From: Petrolisthes cinctipes
Taxonomy: Eukaryota > Arthropoda > Malacostraca > Decapoda > Porcellanidae
Direction: 5' to 3'
Assembly: GCA_033782935.1 (NCBI GenBank)
Contig: JAWQEG010001314.1
Coordinates: 1,054,001-1,118,000 of the forward strand
DNA length: 64,000 nt
A model generated the notes under the pieces. That model was not told where the DNA came from and made no database searches. It saw nothing but the letters and a program-made list of their open reading frames with translations. This document shows positions 10,258 through 24,180 of this stretch, in pieces; position 1 is the first letter of the stretch; each line of letters starts with the position of its first letter. Position numbers and translations under genes: made by a program.

Positions 10258-12440
10258 TCAAAACACCCGAAAATTCTATATTTTTGGGTCCCAGAAGCGA
10301 TCTGTACATGCCTAGTCCGTGTTAGAGAATTTTCAAAATACAGGCCCAAAACATGCTGAAAATCGATATTTTAGGTGACCAAAGTCAATTTGTGTATGCA
10401 TCTTCTGCACCCGTTTATATCCCAAATTCAACCTCAAAACACCCGAAAATTCGATATTTTTGGGTCCCAGAAGTGATCTGTACATGCCTACTTAGTTCTA
10501 GAATATTTTCAAAATATAGGCCCAAAACATGCTAAAAATCGATAATTTAGGTGCCTAAAGTCGATATCTCAAATTCAGGCCCAAAACGCACGAAAACCCG
10601 ATATTTTGGGGTCCCAGAAGCGATCTGTACATGCCTACTCCGTATTAGAGTTTTTTCAATATACAGGCCCAAAACATACTGAAAATCGATCTTTAAGGTG
10701 CCCAAAAGTCGATGTGTGGATGCATCTTCTGTACCCGTTTATATCTCAAATTCAGGCTCCAAACACCCGAAAATTCGATATTTTGGGGTCCCAGAAGCGA
10801 TCTGTACTTGCCTACTCCGTGTTAGAGTAATTTCAAAATACAGGCCCAAAACATGCTGAAAATCGATATTTTAGGTGACCAAAGTAGAGATGTGCATGCA
10901 TCTTCTGTACAAGTTTATATCTCAAATTCAGGCTCAAAACACATAAAATTTCGATATTTTGGGGTCCCAGAAGTGAGCTGTACATGCCTACTTAGTGCTA
11001 GAATATTTTTAAAAATATAGGCCCAAAACATGCTAAAAATCGATATTTTAGGTGCCCAAAGTTGATATCTCAAATTCAGGCCCAAAACACCCGAAAATTC
11101 GATATTTTAGGGTCCCAGAAGCGATCTGTACATGCCTACTCCGTGTTAGAGTATTTTCAATATTCAGGCCCAAAACATACTGAAAATCGATCTTTTAGGT
11201 GCCCAAAAGTCGATATGTGGATGTATCTTCTGTACCCGTTTATATCTCAAATTCAGGCTCCTAACACCCGAACATTCGATATTTTGGGGTCCCAGAAGCG
11301 ATCTGTACTTGCCTACTCCATGTTAGAGTATTTTCAAAATACAGGCCCAAAACATGCTGAAAATCGATATTTTAGTTGACCAAAGTCAATATGTGTATGC
11401 ATCTTCCGTACCCGTTTATATCCCAATTTCAACCTCAAAACACCCGAAAATTCGATATTTTTTGGGTCCCAGAAGCGAACTGTACATGCCTACTCCGTGC
11501 TAGAATGTTTTCAAAATATAGGCTCATAACATGCTAAAAATCGATATTTTAAGTGTCCAAAGTCGATATGTGCATGCATCTTCTGTACCCGTTTATATCT
11601 CAAATTCAGGATCAAAACACCCGAAAATTCGATATTTTGGGGTCCCAGAAGTGATCTGTACATGCCTACTTTGTGCTAGAATATTTTCAAAATATATGCC
11701 CAAAACATGCTAAAAATCGATATTTTATGTGCCCAAAGTCGATATCTCAAATTCAGGCCTAAAACACTCGAAAATTCGATATTTTGGAGTCCCAGAAGCG
11801 AACTGTACATGCCTAATCCGTGTTAGAGTATTTTCAAAATACAGGCCCATATCATACTGAAAATCGATCTTTTAGGTGCCCAAAAGTCGATATGTGCATG
11901 CATCTTCTGTACCCGTTTATATCTCAAATTCAGGCTCCAAACACCCGAAAATTTGATATTTTGGGGTCCCAGAAACGATCTGTACATGCCTACTCAGATA
12001 CAGGCCCAAAACATGCTGAAAATCGATATTTTAGGTGCCCAAAGTTAATATGTGTATGCATCTTCTGCACCCGTTTATATCCCAAATTCAACCTCAAAAA
12101 ACCCGAACATTCGGTATTTTTGGGTCCTAGAAGCGATCTGTACATGCCTACTCTTAGTTAGAATGTTTTCAAGATACAGACCCAAAACATGCTCAAAATC
12201 GATATTTTAGGTGCCCAAAAGACGATATGTGCATGCATCTTCTGTACCCGTTTATATCTCAAATTCAGGATCAAAACACCCGAAAATTTGATATGTTGTG
12301 GTCCCTGAAGCGATCTGTACATGCCTACTCAGTGCTAGAATATTTTCAAAATATATTCCCAAAACATGCTAAAAATCGATATTTTAGGTACCCAAAGTCG
12401 ATATCTCAAATTCAGGCCCAAAACACCCAAAAATTCGATA
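9430..12440. repeat. 4.5-kb-spaced block, copy 1
   Basis: About 3.0 kb of array recurs 4526 bp downstream; for example monomer 9519 matches 14045 and monomer 12356 matches 16882. The left 0.8 kb is shared with copy 2 of the 6-kb block. Markers inside include a monomer with cgcacgaaaacccgat near 10590 and one with gaccaaagtagagatg near 10880. The breakpoints lie inside monomers, in the second half-unit. Confidence 0.82.
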
Positions 12441-13014
12441 TTTTGGGGTACCAGAAGCGATCTGTACATGCCTACTCCGTGTAAGAGTATTTTCAATATA
12501 CAGGCCCAAAACATACTGAAAATCGATCTTTTAGGTGCCCAAAAGTCGATATGTTGATGTATCTTTTGTACCCGTTTATATCTCAAATTCAGGCTCCAAA
12601 CACCCAAAAATTCGATATTTTTTGGGCCCCAGAAGCGATCTGTACTTGCCTCCTCCGTGTTAGAGTATTTTCAAAATACAGGCCCAAAACATGTTGAAAA
12701 TCGATATTTTAGGTGACCAAAGTCAATATGTGTATGCATCTTCTGCACCCGTTTATATCTCAAATTCAGGCTCCAAACACCCGACAATTCGATATTTTGG
12801 GGTCCCAGAAGCGATCTGTACATGCCTACTCAGATACAGGCCCAAAACATACTGAAAATCGATATTTTAGGTGCACAAAGTCAATATGTGTATGCATCTT
12901 CTGCACCCGTTTATATCCCAAATTCAACCTCAAAACACCCGAAAATTCGATATTTTTGGGTTCCAGAAGCAATCTGTACATGAATACTCAGTGCTAGAAT
13001 GTTTTCAAAATATA
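12179..13014. repeat. 836-bp pentamer HOR, third copy
   Basis: Monomers start at 12179, 12356, 12503, 12681 and 12839 with lengths 177, 147, 178, 158 and 176, the same order and lengths as at 4512 and 5348. It keeps the atatattccc junction marker at its S monomer. It lies about 7.7 kb from the first copy and continues into 13015-13955, which resembles 6184-7100. Confidence 0.85.
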
Positions 13015-13955
13015 GGCTCAAAACATGCTAAAAATCGTTATTTTAAGTGCCCAAAGTCGATATGTGCATGCATCTTCTGTACCCGTTTATATCTCAAATT
13101 CAGGCTCAAAACAACCGAAAATTCGGTATTTTTGGGTCCTTGAAGCGATCTGTACATGCCTACTCCTAGTTAGAATGTTTTCAAGATTCAGACCCAAAAC
13201 ATGCTCAAAATCGATATTTTAGGTGCCCAAAAGTCGATATGTGCATGCATCTTCTGTACAAGTTTATATCTCAAATTCAGGCTCAAAACACATAAAATCT
13301 CGATATTTTGGGGTCCCAGAAGTGAGCTGTACATGCCTAGTTAGTGCTAGAATATTTTTATAATATAGGCCCAAAACATGCTAAAAATCGATATTTTAGG
13401 TGCCCAAAGTCGATATCTCAAATTCAGGCCCAAAACACCCGAAAATTCGATATTTTAGGGTCCCAGAAGCGATCTGTACATGCCTACTCCGTGTTAGAGT
13501 ATTTTCAATATACAGGCCCAAAACATACTGAAAATCGATCTTTTTGGTGCCCAAAAGTCGATATGTGGATGTATCTTCTGTACCCGTTTATATCTCAAAT
13601 TTAGGCTCCTAACACCCGAACATTCGATATTTTGGGGTCCCAGAAGCGATCTGTACTTGCCTACTCCATGTTAGAGTATTTTCAAAATACAGGCCCAAAA
13701 CATGCTGAAAATCGATATTTTAGGTGACCAAAGTCAATATGTGTATGCATCTTCCGTACCCGTTTATATCCCAAATTCAACCTCAAAACACCCGAAAATT
13801 CGATATTTTTTGGGTCCCAGAAGCGAACTGTACATGCCTACTCAGTGCTAGAATGTTTTCAAAATATAGGCTCAAACCATGCTAAAAATCGATATTTTAA
13901 GTGTCCAAAGTCGATATGTGCATGCATCTTCTGTACCCGTTTATATCTCAAATTC

Positions 13956-16900
13956 AGGATCAAAACACCCGAAAATTCGATATTTTTGGGTCCCAGAAGC
14001 GATCTGTACTTGCCTACTCCATGTTAGAGTATTTTCAAAATACAGGCCCAAAACATGCTGAAAATCGATATTTTAGGTGACCAAAGTCAATATGTGTATG
14101 CATCTTCCGTACCCGTTTATATCCCAAATTCAACCTCAAAACACCCGAAAATTCGATATTTTTTGGGTCCCAGAAGCGAACTGTACATGCCTACTCAGTG
14201 CTAGAATGTTTTCAAAATATAGGCTCAAAACATGCTAAAAATCGATATTTTAAGTGTCCAAAGTCGATATGTGCATGCATCTTCTGTACCCCTTTATATC
14301 TCAAATTCAGGATCAAAACACCCGAAAATTCGATATTTTGGGGTCCCAGAAGTGATCTGTACATGCCTACTTAGTGCTAGAATATTTTCAAAATATAGGC
14401 CCAAAACATGCTCAAAATCGATATTTTAGGTGCCCAAAGTCGATATCTCAAATTGAGGCCCAAAACACACGAAAATTCGATATTTAGGGGTCCCAGAAGC
14501 GATCTGTACTTGCATACTCCGTGTTAGAGTATTTTCAAAATACAGGCCCAAAACATTCCGAAAATCGATATTTTAGGTGCCCAAAGTCGATATATCAAAT
14601 TCAGGCCCGAAACACCCGAAAATTCGGTATTTTTGGGTCTTAGAAGCGATCTGTACATTCCTACTCCTTGTTAGAATGTTTTCAAGATACAGATCCAAAA
14701 CATGCTCAAAATCGATATTTTAAGTGCCCAAAAGTCGATATGTGCATGCATCTTCAGTACCTGTTTATATCTCAAATTCAGGCTCAAAACACCCGAAAAT
14801 TCTATATTTTTGGGTCCCAGAAGCGATCTGTACATGCCTACTCCGTGTTAGAGAATTTTCAAAAAAAAGGCCCAAAACATGCTGAAAATCGATATTTTAG
14901 GTGACCAAAGTCAATTTATGTATGCATCTTCTGCACCCGTTTATATCCCAAATTCAACCTCAAAACACCCGAAAATTCGATATTTTTGGGTCCCAGAAGT
15001 GATCTGTACATGCCTACTTAGTTCTAGAATATTTTCAAAATATAGGCCCAAAACATGCTAAAAATCGATAATTTAAGTGCCTAAAGTCGATATCTCAAAT
15101 TCAGGCCCAAAACGCACGAAAACCCGATATTTTGGGGTCCCAGAAGCGATCTGTACATGCCTACTCCGTACTAGAGTTTTTTCAATATACAGGCCCAAAA
15201 CATACTGAAAATCGATCTTTAAGGTGCCCAAAAGTCGATGTGTGGATGCATCTTCTGTACCCGTTTATATCTCAAATTCAGGCTCCAAACACCCGAAAAT
15301 TCGATATTTTGGGGTACCAGAAGCGATCTGTACTTGCCTACTCCGTGTTAGAGTAAATTCAAAATACAGGCCCAAAACATGCTGAAAATCGATATTTTAG
15401 GTGACCAAAGTAGAGATGTGCATGCATCTTCTGTACAAGTTTATATCTCAAATTCAGGCTCAAAACACATAAAATTTCGATATTTTGGGGTCCCAGAAGT
15501 GAGCTGTACATGCCTACTTAGTGCTAGAATATTTATAAAAATATAGGCCCAAAACATGCTAAAAATCGATATTTTAGGTGCCCAAAGTCGATATCTCAAA
15601 TTCAGGCCCAAAACACCCGAAAATTCGATATTTTAGGGTCCCAGAAGCGATCTGTACATGCCTACTCCGTGTTAGAGTATTTTCAATATACAGGCCCAAA
15701 ACATACTGAAAATCGATCTTTTAGGTGCCCAAAAGTCGATAAGTGGATGTATCATCTGTACCCGTTTATATCTCAAATTCAGGCTCCTAACACCCGAACA
15801 TTCGATATTTTGGGGTCCCAGAAGCGATCTGTACTTGCCTACTCCATGTTAGAGTATTTTGAAAATACAGGCCCAAAACATGCTGAAAATCGATATTTTA
15901 GTTGACCAAAGTCAATATGTGTATGCATCTTCCGTACCCGTTTATATGCCAAATTCAACCTCAAAACACCCGAAAATTCGATATTTTTTGGGTCCCAGAA
16001 GCGAACTGTACATGCCTACTCAGTGCTAGAATGTTTTCAAAATATAGGCTCATAACATGCTAAAAATCGATATTTTAAGTGTCCAAAGTCGATATGTGCA
16101 TGCATCTTCTGTACCCGTTTATATCTCAAATTCAGGATCAAAACACCCGAAAATTCGATATTTTGGGGTCCCAGAAGTGATCTGTACATGCCTACTTAGT
16201 GCTAGAATATTTTCAAAATATATGCCCAAAAAATGCTAAAAATCGATATTTTATGTGCCCAAAGTCGATATCTCAAATTCAGGCCCAAAAGACTCGAAAA
16301 TTCGATATTTTGGGGTCCCAGAAGCGAACTGTACATGCCTAATCCGTGTTAGAGTATTTTCAAAATACAGGCCCATATCATACTGAAAATCGATCTTTTA
16401 GGTGCCCAAAAGTCGATATGTGCATGCATCTTCTGTACCCGTTTATATCTCAAATTCAGGCTCCAAACACCCGAAAATTTGATATTTTGGGGTCCCAGAA
16501 ACGATCTGTACATGCCTACTCAGATACAGGCCCAAAACATGCTGAAAATCGATATTTTAGGTGCCCAAATTTAATATGTGTATGCATCTTCTGCACCCGT
16601 TTATATCCCAAATTCAACCTCAAAAAACCCGAACATTCGGTATTTTTGGGTCCTAGAAGCGATCTGTACATTTCTACTCTTAGTTAGAATGTTTTCAAGA
16701 TACAGACCCAAAACATGCTCAAAATCGATATTTTAGGTGCCCAAAAGACGATATGTGCATGCATCTTCTGTACCCGTTTATATCTCAAATTCAGGATCAA
16801 AACACCCGATAATTTGATATGTTGTGGTCCCTGAAGCGATCTGTACATGCCTACTCAGTGCTAGAATATTTTCAAAATATATTCCCAAAACATGCTAAAA

Positions 16901-16966
16901 ATCGATATTTTAGGTGCCCAAAGTCGATATCTCAAATTCAGGCCCAAAACACCCAAAAATTCGATA
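13956..16966. repeat. 4.5-kb-spaced block, copy 2
   Basis: This segment aligns with 9430-12440 at a constant offset of 4526 bp and few substitutions. One notable change is the A8 run at 14861-14868, where copy 1 has aaaatacagg. At the right edge, monomer 16882 switches from the partner's ggggtaccag to tttttgggccccag, which marks the breakpoint within the second half-unit. Confidence 0.82.
14861..14868 (+). repeat. A8 run at a monomer junction
   Basis: The junction reads ttttcaaaaaaaaggccc. In the partner copy 4526 bp upstream (10335-10342) it reads ttttcaaaatacaggccc. Two substitutions (T to A and C to A) make the run. It sits at the same junction that carries the A15-16 tracts at 53-60 kb. 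Confidence 0.9.
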
Positions 16967-19900
16967 TTTTTTGGGCCCCAGAAGCGATCTGTACTTGCCT
17001 ACTCCGTGTTAGAGTATTTTCAAAATACAGGCCCAAAACATGCTGAAAATCGATATTTTAGGTGACCAAAGTCAATATGTGTATGCATCTTCTGCACCCG
17101 TTTATATCTCAAATTCAGGCTCCAAACACCCGACAATTCGATATTTTGGGGTCCCAGAAGCGAACTGTACATGCCTACTCAGTGCTAGAATGTTTTAAAA
17201 ATATAGGCTCAAAATATGCTAAAAATCGATATTTTAAGTGTCCAAAGTCGATATGTGCATGCATCTTCTGTACCCGTTTATATCTCAAATTCAGGATCAA
17301 AACACCCGAAAATTCGATAATTTGGGGTCCCAGAAATAATCTGTACATGCCTTCTCAGTGCTAGAATGTTTTCAAAATATAGGCTCAAAACATGCTAAAA
17401 ATCGATATTTTAGGTGCCCAATGTCGATATCTCAAATTCATGCTCCAAACACCCGAAAATTCGATATTTTGGGGTCCCAGAAGCGATCTGTACATGCCTG
17501 CTCAGATACAGGCCCAAAACATACTGAAAATCGATATTTTAAGTGCACAAAGTCAATATGTGTATGCATCTTCTGCACCCGTTTATATCCCAAATTCAAC
17601 CTCAAAACACCCGAAAATTCGATATTTTTGGGTTCCAGAAGCGATCTGTACATGAATACTCAGTGCTAGAATGTTTTCAAAATATAGGCTCAAAACATGC
17701 TAAAAATCGTTATTTTAAGTGTCCAAAGTCGATATGTGCATGCATCTTCTGTACCCGTTTATATCTCAAATTCAGGCTCAAAACACCCGAAAATTCGGTA
17801 TTTTTGGGTCCTAGAAGCGATCTGTACATGCCTACTCCTAGTTAGAATGTTTTCAAGATTCAGACCCAAAACATGCTCAAAATCGATATTTTAGGTGCCC
17901 AAAAGTCGATATGTGCATGTATCTTCTGTACAAGTTTATATCTCAAATTCAGGATCAAAACACCCGAAAATTTGATATTTTGGGGTCCCAGATGCAATCT
18001 GTACATGCCTACTCAGTGCTAGAATATTTTCAAAATATAGGCCCAAAACATGCTAAAAATCGATATTTTAGGTGCCCAAAGTCGATATCTCAAATTCAGA
18101 CCCAAAACACCCGAAAATTCGATATTTTAGGGTCCCAGAAGAGATCTGTACATGCCTACTCCGTATTAGAGTATTTTCAATATACAGGCCCAAAACATAC
18201 TGAAAATCGATCTTTTAGGTTCTCAAAAGTCGATATGTGGATGTATCTTCTGTACCCGTTTATATCTCAAATTGAGGCTCCTAACACCGGAACATTCGAT
18301 ATTTTGGGGTCCCAGAAGCGATCTGTACTTGCCTACTCCATGTTAAAGTATTTTCAAAATACAGGCCCAAAACATGCTGAAAATCGATATTTTAGGTGAC
18401 CAAAGTCAATATGTGTATGAATCTTCTGTACCCGTTTATATCCCAAATTCATCCTCAAAAAACCCGAAAATTCGATATTTTTTGGGTCCCAGAAGCGAAC
18501 TGTACATGCCTACTCAGTGCTAGAAGGTTTTCAAAATATAGGCTCAAAACATGCTAAAAATCGATATTTTAAGTGTCCAAAGTCGATATGTGCATGCATC
18601 TTCTGTACCCGTTTATATCTCAAATTCAGGATCAAAACACCCGAAAATTCGATATTTGGGGGTCCCAGAAGTGATCTGTACATGCCTACTCAGTGCTAGA
18701 ATGTTTTCAAAATATAGGCTCAAAACATGCTAAAAATCGATATTTTAGGTGCCTAAAGTCGATATCTCAAATTCCGGCCCAAAACAACTGAAAATTCGAT
18801 ATTTTGGGGTCCCAGAAGCGAACTGTACATGCCTACTCCGTGTTAGAGTATTTTCAAAATACAGGCCCATAACATACTGAAAATCGATCTTTTAGGTGCG
18901 CAAAAGTCGATATGTGCATGCATCTTCTGTACCCGTTTATATCTCAAATTCAGGCTCTAAACAACTGAAAATTCGATATTTTGGGGTCCCAGAAGCGATC
19001 TGTACATGCCTACTCAGATACTGGCCCAAAAACATGCTGAAAATCGATATTTTAGGTGCCCAAAGTTAATATGTGTATGCATCTTCTGCACTCGTTTATA
19101 TCTCAAATTCAACCTCAAAACACCCGATAATTCGATATTTTTGGGTCCCAGAAGCGATCTGCACATGCCTACTCAGTGCTAGAATGTTTTCAAAATATAG
19201 GCTCAAAACATGCTAAAAATCGATATTTTAAGTGTCCAAAGTCGATATGTGCATGCATCTTCTGTACCCGGTTATATCTCAAATTCAGGATCAAAACACC
19301 AGAAAATTCGGTATTTTTGGGTCCTAGAAACGATCTGTACATGCCTACTCCTAGTTAGAATGTTTTCAAGATTCAGACCCAAAACATACTGAAAATCGAT
19401 CTTTTAGGTGCGCAAAAGTCGATATGTGCATGCATCTTCTGTACCTGTTTATATCTCAAATTCAGGCTCCAAACACCCGAAAATTCGATGTTTTGGGGTC
19501 CCAGAAGCGGTCTGTACATGCCTACTCAGATACTGGCCCAAAACATGCTGAAAATCGATATTTTAGGTGCCCAAAAGTCGATATGTGGATGTATCTTTTG
19601 TACCCGTTTATATCTCAAATTCAGGCTCCTAACACCCGAACATTCGATATTTTGGGGTCCCAGAAGCGATCTGTACTTGCCTACTCCATGTTAGAGTATT
19701 TTCAAAATACAGGCCCAAAACATGCTGAAAATCGATATTTTAAGTGACCAAAGTCAATATGTGCATGCATCTTCTGTACCCGTTTATATCCCAAATTCAA
19801 CCTCAAAACACCCGAAAATTCGATATTTTTTTGGTCCCAGAAGCGAACTGTACATGCCTACTCAGTGCTAGAATGTTTTCAAAATATAGGCTCAAAACAT

Positions 19901-22411
19901 GCTAAAAATCGATATTTTAAGTGTCCAAAGTCGATATGTGCATGCATCTTCTGTACCCGTTTATATCTCAAATTCAGGATCAAAACACCCGAAAATTCGA
20001 TATTTTGGGGTCCCAGAAGTGATCTGTACATGCCTACTCAGTGCTAGAATGTTTTCAAAATATAGGCTCAAAACATGCTAAAAATCGATATTTTAAGTGT
20101 CCAAAGTCGATATGTGCATGCATCTTCTGTACCCGTTTATATCTCAAATTCAGGCTCCAAACACCCGAAAATTTGATATTTTGGGGTTTCAGAAACGATC
20201 TGTACATGCCTACTCAGATACAGGCCCAAAACATGCTGAAAATCGATATTTTAGGTGCCCAAAGTTAATATGTGTATGCATCTTCTGCACCCGTTTATAT
20301 CCCAAATTCAACCACAAAAACTCGAACATTCGGTATTTTTGGGTCCTAGAAGCGATCTGTACATGCCTACTCTTAGTTAGAATGTTTTCAAGATACAGAC
20401 CCAAAACATGCTCAAAATCGATATTTTAGGTGCCCAAAAGTCGATATGTGCATGCATCTTATGTTCCCGTTTATATCTCAAATTCAGGATCAAAACACCC
20501 GAAAATTTGATATTTTGTGTTCCCTGAAGCGATCTGTACATGCCTACTCAGTGCTAGAATATATTTTCAAAATATATTCCCAAAACATGCTAAAAATCGA
20601 TATTTTAGGTGCCCAAAGTCGATATCTCAAATTCAGGCCCAAAACACCCAAAAATTCGATATTTTGGGGTACCAGAAGCGATCTTTACATGCCTACTCCG
20701 TGTAAGAATATTTTCAATATACAGGCCCAAAACATACTGAAAATCGATCTTTTAAGTGCCCAAAAGTCGATATGTTGATGTATCTTCTGTACCCGTTTAT
20801 ATCTCAAATTCAGGCTCCAATCACCCGAAAATTCGATATTTTGAGGTCCCAGAAGCGATCTGTACTTGCCTACTCCGTGTTAGAGTATTTTCAAAATACA
20901 GGCCCAAAACATGCTGAAAATCGATATTTTAGGTGACCAAAGTCAATATGTGTATGCATCTTCAGCACCCTTTTATATCCCAAATTCAACCTCAAAACAC
21001 CCGAAAATTCGATATTTTTTGGGCCCCAGAAGCGAACTGTACATGCCTACTCAGTGCTAGAAGGTTTTCAAAATATAGTCTCAAAACATGCTAAAAATCG
21101 ATATTTTAAGTGTCCAAAGTCGATATGTGCATGCATCTTCTGTACCCGTTTATATCTCAAATTCAGGGTCAAAACACCCGAAAATTCGGTATTTTTGGGT
21201 CCTAGAAGCGATCTGTCCATGCCTACTCCTAGTTAGAATGTTTTCAAGATACAGACCCAAAACATGCTCAAAATCGATATTTTAGGTGCCCAAAAGTCGA
21301 TATGTGCATGCATCTTCTGTACAAGTTTATATCTCAAATTCAGGTTCAAAACACCCGAGAATTTGATATTTTGGGGTCCCAGAAGCAATCTGTACATGCC
21401 TACTCAGTGCTAGAATATTTTCAAAATATAGGCCCAAAACATGCTAAAAATCGATATTTTAGGTGCCCAAAGTCGATATCTCAAATTCACGCCCAAAACA
21501 CCCGAAAATTCGATATTTTAGGGTCCCAGAAGAGATCTGTACATGCCTACTCCGTGTTAGAGTATTTTCAATATACAGGCCAAAAACATACTGAAAATCG
21601 ATCTTTTAGGTGCCCAAAAGTCGATATGTGCATGCATCTTCTGTACCCGTTTATATCTCAAATTCTAGCTCCAAACACCCGAAAATTCGATATTTTGGGG
21701 TCCCAGAAGCGATCTGTACATGCCTACTCAGATACAGGCCCAAAACATGCTGAAAATCGATATTTTAGGTGCCCAAAGTCGATATGTGAATGCATCTTCT
21801 GTACCCGTTTATATATCAAATTCAGGCTCAAAACACCAGAAAATTCGGTATTTTGGGGTCCCAGAAGCGATCTGTACATGCCTACTCAGTGCTAGAATGT
21901 TTTTAAAATATAGGCCCAAAACATGCTAAAAATCGATATTTTAGGTGCCCAAAGTCGATATCGTAAATTCAGGCCCAAAACACCCGAAAATTCGATATTT
22001 TGGGGTCCCAGAAGCGAACTGTACATGCCTACTTCGTGTTAGAGTATTTTCAAATTACAGGCCCAAAACTTACTGAAAATCGATATTTTATGTGCCCAAA
22101 GTCAATATGTGTATGCATCTTCTGCACCCGTTTATATCCCAAATTCATCCTCAAAACACCCGAAAATTCAATATTTTTTGGTCCCAGAAGCGATCTGTAC
22201 ATGCCTACTCAGTGCTAGAATGTTTTCAAAATATAGGCTCAAAACATGCAAAAAATCGATATTTTAAGTTTCCAAAGTCGACATGTGCATGTATCTTCTG
22301 TACCCGTTTATATATCAAATTCAGGCTCAAAACACCCAAAAATTCGATATATTGGGGTCCAAGAAGTGATCTGTACATGCCTACTTAGTGCTAGAATATT
22401 TTCAAAATATA
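16967..22411. repeat. Mosaic zone rich in M monomers
   Basis: No single long HOR covers this zone. From 17030 the monomer lengths read 176, 176, 129, 176, 176, 177, 147, 177, 177, 176, 147, 159, 177, 176, 159, 177, 177, 176, 158, 175, 179, 147, 177, 177, 176, 177, 147, 159, 176, 147, 176, 176. Four M monomers (18864, 19376, 20065, 21578) fall within 2.9 kb. A segment of about 550 bp at 17687-18240 recurs at 21078-21630 (offset 3391). The 179-bp monomer at 20398 has a small extra AT step in agaatatattttc. Confidence 0.8.
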
Positions 22412-24180
22412 GGCCCAAAACATGCTTAAAATCTATATTTTAGGTGCCCAAAGTCGATATCTCAAATTCAGTCCTTAAACAACCGGAAATTCGATATTTT
22501 GGGGTTTTAGAAGCGATCTGTACATACCTACTCCGTGTTAGAGTTTTTATAAAATACAGGCCCAAAACATACAGATAATCGATATTTTAGGTGACCAAAA
22601 GTCGATATGTGAATGCATCTTCTGTACCCGTTTATATATCAAATTCAGGCTCCAAACACCCAAAAATTCGATATTTTGGGGTCCCATAAGTGATCTGGAC
22701 TTGCCTACTCCGTGTTTGAGTATTATCAAAATACAGGCCCAAAACATGCTGAAAATCGATATTTTAGGTGACCAAAGTCAATTTGTGTATGCATCTTCTG
22801 CACCCGTTTATATCCCAAATTCAACCTCAAAACACCCGAAAATTCGATATTTTATGGTCCCAGAAGTGATCTGTACATGCCTATTTAGTTCTAGAATATT
22901 TTCAAAATTTAGACCCAAATCATGCTAAAAATCGATAATTTAGGTGCCCAAAGTCGATATCTCAAATTCAGGCCCAAAACGCACGAAAACCCGATATTTT
23001 GGGGTCCCAGAAGCGATCTGTACATGCCTACTCCGTATTAGAGATTTTAAATATACAGGCCCAAAACATACTGAAAATCGATCTTTAAGGTGCCCAAAAT
23101 TCGATATGTGGATGCATATTCTGTACCCGTTTATATCTCAAATTCAGGCTCCAAACACCCGAAAATTCGATATTTTGGGGTCCCATAAGCGATCTGTACT
23201 TGCCTACTCCGTGTTAGAGTATTTTCAAAATACAGGCCCAAAACATGCTGAAAATCGATATTTTAGGTGACCAAAGTAGATATGTGCATGCATCTTCTGT
23301 ACCCGTTTATATCTCAAATTCAGGCTCAAAACACCCAAAATTCGATATTTTGGGGTCCCAGAAGTGAGCTGTACATGCCTACTTAGTGCTAGAATATTTT
23401 TAAAATATAGGCCCAAAACATGCAAAAAATCGATATTTTAGGTGCCCAAAGTCGATATCTCAAATTGAGGCCCAAAACACACGAAAATTCGATATTTAGG
23501 GGTCCCAGAATCGAGCTGTACATGCCTACTCCGTGTTAGAGTATTTTCAATATACAGGCCCAAAACATACTGAAAATCGATCTTTTTGGTGCCCAAAAGT
23601 CGATATGTGAATGCATCTTCTGTACCCGTTTATATCTCAAATTCAGGCTCCAAACACCCGAAAATTCGATATTTTGGGGTCCCAGAAGCGATCTGTACTT
23701 GCCTACTCCATGTTAGAGTATTTTCAAAATACAGGCCCAAAACATGCTGAAAATCGATATTTTAGGTGACCAATGTCAATATGTGTATGCATCTTCCGTA
23801 CCCGTTTATATCCCAAATTCAACCTCAAAACACCCGAAAATTCGATATTTTTTGGGTCCCAGAAGCGAACTGTACATGCCTACTCAGTGCTAGAATGTTT
23901 TCAAAATATAGGCTCAAAACATGCTAAAAATCGATATTTTAAGTGTCCAAAGTCGATATGTGCATGCATCTTCTGTACCCCTTTATATCTCAAATTCAGG
24001 ATCAAAATACCCGAAAATTCGATATTTTGGGGTCCCAGAAGTGATCTGTACATGCCTACTTAGTGCTAGAATATTTTCAAAATATAGGCCCGAAACATGC
24101 TCAAAATCGATATTTTAGGTGCCCAAAGTCAATATCTCAAATTGAGGCCCAAAACACACGAAAATTCGATATTTAGGGGT
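22412..24180. repeat. Further copy of the 2.2-4.0 kb block
   Basis: This stretch matches 8197-9965 at an offset of 14215 bp, and therefore also about 2208-3976. Matching monomers include the S monomer with cagtccttaaacaacc at 22412, the monomer with cagataatcgat at 22559, and the S monomer with cgcacgaaaacccgat after 22912. Similarity fades in monomer 24087, where ggtccgagaatcgatc replaces ggtcccagaagcgatc. Confidence 0.82.

Noticed and set aside
14861..14868. Transcription terminators or promoters suggested by T- and A-runs and tatat motifs
   Set aside because: The same motifs recur in nearly every monomer and there is no gene to serve, so they carry no specific regulatory evidence.
21302..21895. 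Longest open frame (197 codons), and many others of 60-168 codons, as protein genes
   Set aside because: The translations are the satellite monomer read in frame, repeating about every 59 residues with the same phrases. Overlapping frames are open on both strands, starts and stops recur at fixed monomer positions, and no domain, signal peptide or gene context is visible.
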